From: Panonychus citri
Taxonomy: Eukaryota > Arthropoda > Arachnida > Trombidiformes > Tetranychidae
NCBI RefSeq assembly: GCF_014898815.1
Contig: NW_026515509.1
Location: 744,001-808,000 of the forward strand
Length of the DNA stretch: 64,000 nucleotides
Direction: 5' to 3'
Shown piece by piece: positions 55,841-64,000 of the stretch; positions within the stretch are counted from its first letter, which is position 1; each line of letters starts with the position of its first letter. Under the pieces are notes generated by a model. That model saw nothing but the letters and a program-made list of their open reading frames with translations, was not told the DNA's origin and ran no database searches. A program made the translations under genes and the position numbers.

Positions 55841-58277
55841 AATAGTTACCTTTGAAATAACGAATACGAAAATATCATTATCATCTTTATCTTCATCACC
55901 AGAATGATAATCACACTGAGAATAAGATATTCTCACAATCTCATGATAATACACACTGAATGATGAGATTTTCGTCAACCATTTTTTCATCTAATTCTGT
56001 AGTTGTTGTTATTATTTCTGATGATGATAATCAGTGAATAAAAATAATGCTAATAATGGTCAGCCAGTGGTCAGTTAAGCAAAAAGGTCAAATCAAAAGG
56101 TGAGATTAACATTAAATGAATGAAAGTTAAGTAGAAAAAAAAATCTATGATTAGTTAACTAACGATTATGATGAATGAAAAAAAAAATTATATCTGAATG
56201 ATAATGAAGATGAAGATAATGATGATGATGATGATGACGATAATAAGTATACTGACCAAGTAAAACTGACCTAACCTATTATGTGATGTTTTTTTTCATC
56301 TTGTATTCATTACGAAACAAAGGCCTACACATATTCACATAATACTTATACAAAAATCCAGGTAAAAATAACGTTGACAGGTAACACATACACTCATGAA
56401 TAGTTGAGGTAAACATTTATCATCATCTCATAATCATTGAAGGTGGATGACAAGGATGAGGATGATAACGAAAAAGTAATGAGCTGAAATTGCCTCTATC
56501 ATTATGGTTACATCAATTTGCTATTTTTTTTACTCATCTACCTGTACAAACCCATGGTAATAATAAAGCTTTGATTCATCATAAGCACATTTAATGTTGT
56601 CCAGGGTTTTGTTGTTGTTGTGCTTGTTGATTGTTGACCAATTGTTGTACCGATTGTAATTACTGTTGTTTATTGCACGTTATGTTTACAGAGGTTTTTG
56701 TTGTTATGATTACCTGGCCTGTTGTCGTGCCGATTTCATCATTGGTGCTAATGTAATTGCTACAAAATTGTTACCTCGCCCGAGGTAATTTTGTCTCTCT
56801 CTCTCTTGGGTCAATTTTATGTCCATTAAATTAGATTTGATTGACCATTGTGTTCAATTCAATGGTCAACAATAACTACCCAATAGTTTTAATGTACAAT
56901 TTTTTGATTAGTTTTCAAATTTAAGTCGATTAACTAATCAGGTTTACAAGATAATCTATTATATCTAATATTTTAATGTTACATTAAATTGATTGATTAG
57001 ATTTGAATTTGTATATTGATTGATTATTTAAAGTAACATGTTAACTAATTGTAATCAAACCCTAATAGCCAGCTAATTGCTACCAAATCTTAAAATAGAT
57101 GAGTAAATTAAATGTAATGAAAAAAAAAATTTTTCTACTCAATGAAAAAAGTAAATCAATAGAGAGGCAAATAAATTGATTAGCTTAAGCCATACTAATA
57201 ACAATTAACTAAACACTAACTTAAATCAACGTATCAATAGATAATCAAAGTGATTGATAACATTGGATGCGAAAATTTTAAATTGCTAATCACAGACTAT
57301 TGTTGTAATAAGTTAATCAACTAATCCTCATCTTAAATATGAAACAAATAACAACGATAATCATAAAACAATCAAAGTCTCTGAGGGTTGGAAACACTTT
57401 GGTACGTTAAAGCTTAGGCGTTACCACAGTCGCAATCATTTCCACCTCCTCCTCTCCTCCTCTCTGTGAATTTAATATGGAAACAGATTCTCGCCCATCA
57501 TAATCACAATAATAACAACAATCAATGGTAATACCTGTTTAATCATTGACAATTAATGGTCAGTTTAACAAGAAACTTGAAAGTGAAAAAAGTTTGTAGG
57601 TAGTTGATTAGAGTAACAATGAAAATAGCTCATCATTTTTTATTGTATTTTCTGTTGCAAGAGATTGAAAAAAAAAGCATCACTTATTAAGAGATTAGTA
57701 TTGATTGATATTATTATGGGTTAGTGTATTTACCATGAGTAAGGGTGGAGTGGTGATGGTGGTCAAGGAAGAGAGAGAGAGAGAGGTGGATTATATAATA
57801 ATATTATTGATAGAATATAAGATAAAATTAAGAAAAAAGTTCTAAGGCTTAGAAGCAAAGAGGATAGAGAAAAAAAAGTTCTAAAAGTTTATTTTTGTTA
57901 ATCGTTTTACAGGTAAAAATACTGTTGAAATTTTTGTTTTTCTTTTCTCTCTCTCTCTCTCTCTTCTTATTTAATAATAATAACATATTAATGTGATTTA
58001 GTAAATTGTCAGGATAATGATGAGGATGTTTCATGATTAGATAGAAGGCAAAACAAATAGTTAATTAGATGATTATAAAGATGCGGATCATGATGATTTA
58101 CATAAAAAACTTTTAACTTAATGATGATGATGGAGATAAATATTTTTTCATCTTGTGGTTTAAGGCTATTTTCAGGTAATAGATAAATTCAAAGGGCGAT
58201 ATTATTAAATTCACTAGACATTTAGAGTGGACTATTCTCTAAACCATATCCTTTTCCTCCTCCTTTGTGTGAGGCCT

Positions 58278-58281
<4 letters not shown>

Positions 58282-58313
<32 letters not shown>
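58282..58313. repeat. (GA)n microsatellite
   Basis: About 30 bp of pure GA, followed within 20 bp by an (ATC)n run, repeating the GA-next-to-triplet pattern seen at 2961-3031. Confidence 0.95.
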
Positions 58314-58315
<2 letters not shown>

Positions 58316-61239
58316 ACCTCATCACCATCATCATCATCTTAAGTCATTGATGATGAAGATAATCGTGATCATTTGTGTAGGTAAATCGTGAGACTAATAA
58401 GCAGATTAATGTAACTCTCATGTTATTATGTATTAATATTATTTATTAGGTAAAGAAATAGATAAATGACCATTTACTATTAATATAACAATTTAAAAGG
58501 TAATTGTTGATTGTTGATTGTTGTTGTTCATGTTACCTGATTGTTGGTATCATTTCCGGGACCAAAGTTAATATTAACCGATGTTAATTGTTGGTTTTGT
58601 ATGAGATTTTTTTTTATATTATCAAAGATCAACAATTGAAATTAACTTTTTAAACTCACGAAACTAAATGTTTAATTGAACTTGAAGTTTTTTTTATTCC
58701 CTTTTAATTTAAACTTGAAGTTATATTTTTAATTGCTATTGGTCATTAACAATTAGCTTGATCATTTTGACTTTGAGATATATTGATTTGGCTTGTTTGG
58801 TTGTATACACAATTAATTGTTGACAGTTATTGGGGAAAAAAAGTTTCATCAACTTTTGACAAGATAATTGTTTCCAATTGTCAACTTAATTGTTCGGGTT
58901 GATTATTTTTCCCTCTCACTCTTTTATTGTACAAGGAGTAATTTACTTTGATCATTGGTTAATTGTATCACTATTTATGGGTAAGAAATCAAATTGTTAC
59001 TCTCAATTCAATAAGGAACAATCAAATTGCCACAATGATGATTAGGTTAATTATGATGTTAACCAAGCTGATGATGATGATTAAGTGATAGATGAAAAAA
59101 AATTAAAACGATAAAAGTAATTTAATCATTATGATTTAATTGTAATCATTATCAGTTGTTTCAATTGAAATAATCATTTGTTTACAAATTAAAGTTAAAA
59201 TGGTTGCAATCAAATTGATATTAATAACTTAATTTCTAGCTAATTGTTGATTAAAATCTAATCTAATTAAAGTAAATTGTGTAATACTAATGACAATTTA
59301 TGCAAACTCCTAATGATTAACATAAATCATCATTGAGAAGCCTGAAAAAAATATGATGAGGTGATTATGATGATGAAGATAATCATCCTCATCACCTTGC
59401 TCAACCTTTTTGGTTCATTGATCATCATCATCATCATCATCTACCTGATCTTAATGCCGATGCCGTTCAAGTTTATTAAGGTTTAGACCAAATTGAAAGT
59501 GACTCTGATAATCCATCATCATTAGACTTACTTCAAGATCATCTTCCTCATCATCATCATCATCATTAAATTGAGTATCACCGTGAGAGAGAACCTGGAA
59601 ATGGATGATAATAGTTATCAATCTAATATATCATGATAATTGATCCATTATGATTCCTTAATTATAATGAGAAAATTTTTCTCAATGTTGGAATCATTGT
59701 TAATCCATCAAAAACATTGGAATCACTTTAATCTGATTCTTACTTGATTTCTCTGATTAACACTGTAATCAATTGATTAAAGGTTAATTTGTAACTGATG
59801 AACATAATTTACACTTAATTAAATTAATTTTCTCCCATTTAAATTGATTTTTTTTCTTTACTTTTAAATTGTTCAAATACTTTAAGACTGTAATTATCAA
59901 TTGAATTTAATTTGTCCATAATCAGCTGATTACTTTTTATTGGTTCATCTTGAATGATGTGAATTTTTTTTTCTTACAAATTGTTTGATTAATTGTTTAC
60001 ACTAATTTAGTTAATTATACATATGCAGCTCATCTGAATGAATGTTTTAATGATTAATCAATTTGATTGTTGAAAATTAAAATTATTTTGGTAACTTTTT
60101 CCTTGTTTATTAAATAGGAAGTTGATTCTAACTTGGATTTAATTAGTTTTAACTAATTGATTGATTGATTATAATCAGAGATGATTTTTGTTTTGTTCAT
60201 TGTCGGTTGAGCTTTAATTGTATTAGGAAGCAATCAACATCGATTTCTTGTCATCATCATTATCATCATGAATATGAATAAGACAATCATGCATCAAGAA
60301 ATAAATCATTACAATTAAGGAAATTGTATTGAATTTTTTATCCAAACAAGACTTTGAATTACATCAAACTCAAAGGTGTGGACATTTCATCGCCATGATG
60401 ATTGGTCAGTGTTACAATTAAGGTAAGAAAAAAGTGATGATTAAAATTCATGATTAGTTGATTATTGATTCATGGTAATAGTAATCATAGTGTTACAATC
60501 TGTATTTGGGTGGATGAAACTGAATCATGATTAACTGAATAGTTTCAAAGTCTAAGGTTTTTTTTTGTCTTTTCTTTGGCAAATTGATTGAAACTTGAGA
60601 TTTAATTACGATTACATTTGATTTTTTATTCCTTCTCTATTATTATTATACCTTGTAGATTCCTATGTAATCATTAACTGATCATTATTATGTCAAATAT
60701 AATCAGTTAATCATCATCTTGATTGTCTAAGTTGATTAAATCAAAGGTGTTGTCATGAAATTATCTGAAACTCAATCTCTCATTGAACTGAACTTTTTGT
60801 TTCCTAACTGATTAATATAAGTTTCACTTTTTATTTCCTTGGGTGTGAGATTAATAATTACAAGTATTAAATTAACTTTCACTTGGCACTTTGCTATCTC
60901 ATTGATTGTTACAATTAAATAACACTATTTAAACATTGTCTCATTCAAGATAATTAATTATCTCAAAGTTAATTGATCACATTGATTATTAATTAATGAT
61001 TCATGGTGATAAATAATTTGATTATTGGTTTTTGGTAAAAAAAAACAAAACTTGATTGATTTACTTTAAACTTGCTAATCAAATTGATTGCTGTTTGTTT
61101 TCATTAAAATTGGTTAATTGATTGGCATTGGGATGACGATGATGATGGAGATGATAATGAAGATGATGAAGATGATGAAAAAAATAGGATAGGCTTTTTG
61201 ATTGATTTAAATCATATTAGCATTTCATTTACTCTCAAT

Positions 61240-61710
61240 GTCAAAATGAGTGTTACAGTTTTCACCTTATCATTTAACCAGGAGGCTTTTGGGTTTAATT
61301 GAAGTGAATTAAATATTTAAACTCTGGGTGTGTAACAATTACAATCACACATAAACATTGATTATCACAGGTAACCAATGATTTAGTTAAATCAATTATT
61401 AATCATGATTATAGATTTGTAATTGCCATGAAAATGGATAACAATTTAATCGGGAAACAAAAAAAATCAAAACCTAATCCTACAATTAAGACACTACAAC
61501 AGTGAAAAATATTAACACCAAGGCAATTGCAGATTAGCAGTTTGTTGATTAACCATTTGAAATTAAATTGTTGATTGTTGATTCTCTGGTTGATATGTAA
61601 ATTTTAAAAGGTGTTGATTTTTATTCAATTAGTTGATAATCATTGATTCAATCAAATTTTGTCAATCTTTCAGTTACCTGCTTACATAACTAATCATTTG
61701 GATTTCTTGT
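61240..61710 (-). repeat. 474-bp dispersed repeat, right copy in inverted orientation
   Basis: Reverse complement of 4616-5089, about 97% identical by eye. Flanking sequences are unrelated to those of the left copy. No coding potential was seen. The class is undetermined. Confidence 0.85.
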
Positions 61711-62207
61711 CAAAGTTGATTACAATTAACCGATTTCAAGTATTACAATAGGTAAGGGAAAATATTGGTTCATCTTCCAATTCTGATAATATTTTGGGAA
61801 TATGAGTTTCTAAGGTGATGATGAGCTTGATGATAGCTGAAGATGAATAAGATAATGATTAGCTCAAAAATGGCTCAAAAATTGAACAGAAAAAAAATAT
61901 CACAACAATTAACAACAATCAACAGACACAGACAGACAAATGTATATGTTGTTTATAATGCTAATGATGATGATAATGATCCTGTTGATGATGAAGATGA
62001 GGAGGATGATGATGATATGGGGAGAGAGGTAAAAATCGTGACCACTTCGGGAAAAAAAAGTAAAGAAATGTTTCTTTAATTGTAATTATGAAAAAATTCC
62101 TACGTCGCCCGATAATGGTCAAGCTTAGCTATGCCTCAGGCCGAACTCAAAGCCAAAGGTACTCAAGATGAAAAAGAAAACAAAAATATCAACATTCACA
62201 GTTTTCC

Positions 62208-62244
<37 letters not shown>

Positions 62245-64000
62245 TATCGTTATCATCTGATAATATTATCACATTTTAAGTTTATTCCATTGAGTTATTA
62301 TCAATAATAATAAATCAACTCTATCTTCAAATTTTACATGAAAATTTCAGCTCATAACAGGAAGTACATTCAGTTTAACCGATTAAGAGAAATGGTGAAT
62401 AAAATTTAGACCCAAAACTTTGACGAAAGTTTCGAACAACTTTTTCTTTGCGAATTTGATATTTGCCACTATTTTTTCAACTTGAAACGCTTTTCTCAAG
62501 AATCTATAGTGTCTTGAATCTAATTTGATAAAATTAGAATAGTAATAATATCCTGGTCTGAACTTTGGCACGTTGGTGAAATTTCTCGTTACCAAAGAAA
62601 AACATGATTATATCATTTTCATGGTTTGATGATGATTCTAATTTCATTTTTCAGTTCATTTCTCTCTCTCTCTCTTCTCATTCTCTCTCTCAATCAGTAA
62701 ATACAGAAAAAAAGTAAAATAAAAGTCGTGACAATAATTTTCTGAAACGTAGAAACCTTGATTTTTTGAATGTAATTTTGCAACAACAAAAAAATCAGCA
62801 CGATAATGAATCACAACACATAGTATACACAATGAGAGATACGAAAGTTTAACATCATTGATAATGATGCAGATCAAGATGAAGATCAAGTTGTTGTTGT
62901 AGTTGTTGCTCTTTCACCCTCCCTTCGGGTCATTTTCATATCATCATCATCTCACATCATTAGTTTGCATCAGAAAATGAAGACGATGATGAAGATGAGG
63001 AGGAGGATGGGAAAAGGGAGCAAGGTGAGGGCCTCTTCCTTTATTTCTACCATGATGATGAGAGAGAAATTTTTTCCATTTTTTTCTCTTTCTCTATTTT
63101 TTTTTTGCTTTCTTTTCATTTTCTCGTGCTAATTTCATTCCTTTCAATGGTTTAATGATAATTCACTGGGCTGATATCATTTCGTAATTCACTTATCGTG
63201 GACCAAAGTAAATTGACCAATGGTCAACAACACGGACCTTAAATACTTGCACCTAAAGTACTTGTTGCTAATCAATGACAATTTTCATTCATCATCATCA
63301 TGTTTAAATCATTAACACAATCAGAATATTTAATTGTGGTAACACTTTACAAACCGGATCTAAATTTAGTTTCTTCTTGTAACCAACAATCAACAATCAG
63401 CAGACAATTTAAATTTTCAATGATAAATTTTCTGTAAATTGTTGCTGCTCATTAAAAGGATAATCATATTTAAATCAATTCAATAATTTAAATAGCAATT
63501 GATTTAATTTGTTTAATCAACTCTCACTCATATAACATTAACATCAACCCAATCTAATTAATTGCTATTCATGGTTATAATTATTATTAACCAATCAATG
63601 TTTATACTAATCGGTAATTAAATTGTTACACCTTAAATTGTTTGAGTGAGAATTGTTAACCGAATAATCAATTAATCGGTTATTAATTAACTTTCACTTT
63701 TGACTATTTAAATGATTACATGATTAATCAAATCAATTTAAATTATTCCAATAATTAAAGATGATCAGTTTCATTTAAAACCAATTCATTAACATGACAA
63801 TCAAGATGTTTAACTAGATTGGACAATGTTGATGTTAATTGTTGTGTGTGATTGTAATTTTAATTACAATCTAACTAAATTAAAGCAATGAAACAATTAC
63901 AATAAACAATAATAATTACACTTAATCAACCCACGAATAGTTTGACGTGTCTATTTACAATTTAAAACACGGATGATAGAAAAGTTTTTCATCTTCATCA
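61711..64000. other. intergenic DNA to the window end
   Basis: AT-rich, with an (ATC)n run at 62209-62243. A short patch at about 62094-62165 is less AT-rich and of unknown origin. A 70-codon minus-strand frame at 62383-62595 is not low-complexity but has no domain or splice support. Confidence 0.5.
62209..62243. repeat. (ATC)n microsatellite
   Basis: About 35 bp of pure CAT/ATC triplets, the longest triplet run noticed. Confidence 0.9.

Larger units (their letters stand above)
47210..61239. other. intergenic DNA, no supported gene
   Basis: AT-rich. It contains CT runs at about 48461-48481, 51855-51880 and 52000-52021, and GAT runs at about 50731-50755 and 55812-55840. It also holds the polypyrimidine tract at 49748-50173 and a possible isolated core promoter near 48246-48293. 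Short open frames are translations of simple repeats. Confidence 0.5.

Noticed and set aside
62383..62595. 70-codon minus-strand frame
   Set aside because: Moderately complex sequence but no domain, no splice sites in support and no neighbours; could be chance.

Overview
This is AT-rich, gene-poor nuclear DNA from an invertebrate animal. It has GT-AG introns of about 60-200 bp, abundant (GAT)n/(ATC)n and (GA)n/(CT)n microsatellites, a eukaryotic tRNA-Ala with internal promoter boxes, and animal-type transposable elements. An arthropod is likely and a mite-like chelicerate is my best guess, but that guess rests only on style (short introns, AT bias, Ser/Gln/His-rich low-complexity proteins).

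Layout. 1-6.7 kb: intergenic, with one 474-bp repeat copy (4616-5089) whose near-identical inverted partner lies at 61240-61710. 6.7-14.6 kb: the only host protein-coding gene I can support. It is a four-exon gene for a disordered scaffold-like protein of about 2495 aa. Its reading frame is broken once at an A5 run near 12865, and a small last exon gives a PDZ-ligand C-terminus (ESSV). 14.6-19.8 kb: intergenic. 19791-27729: an intact-looking 7.9-kb EnSpm/CACTA-type DNA transposon with 12-bp terminal inverted repeats and three open genes: a 595-aa accessory protein (minus, four exons), a 784-aa transposase (plus), and a 638-aa protein (minus, spliced) with RING, B-box-like, coiled-coil, extended Tudor and CCCH/CCHC zinc motifs. 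27.7-35.5 kb: intergenic. 35497-40947: a young Ty3/gypsy LTR retrotransposon with 666/605-bp LTRs, a gag interrupted by one in-frame TGA, a perfect TTTAAAC slippery heptamer abutting the gag stop, and an intact pol. 40.9-64 kb: intergenic, apart from tRNA-Ala(AGC) at 47126-47198 and a 430-bp polypyrimidine tract.

How the parts work together. In the DNA transposon, the accessory gene and the transposase diverge from one 203-bp promoter region, while the transposase and the RING-Tudor gene converge. Extended Tudor domains joined to RING/B-box modules are known from piRNA-pathway proteins (RNF17/TDRD4, Qin/Kumo). The most interesting hypothesis here is that a cut-and-paste transposon carries its own piRNA-pathway-like factor, perhaps to evade or exploit germline silencing. 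In the retrotransposon, gag-pol expression is expected to use -1 frameshifting.

Limits: no homology search was possible. Family names rest on motifs read by eye, and splice sites were inferred from consensus and frame continuity.
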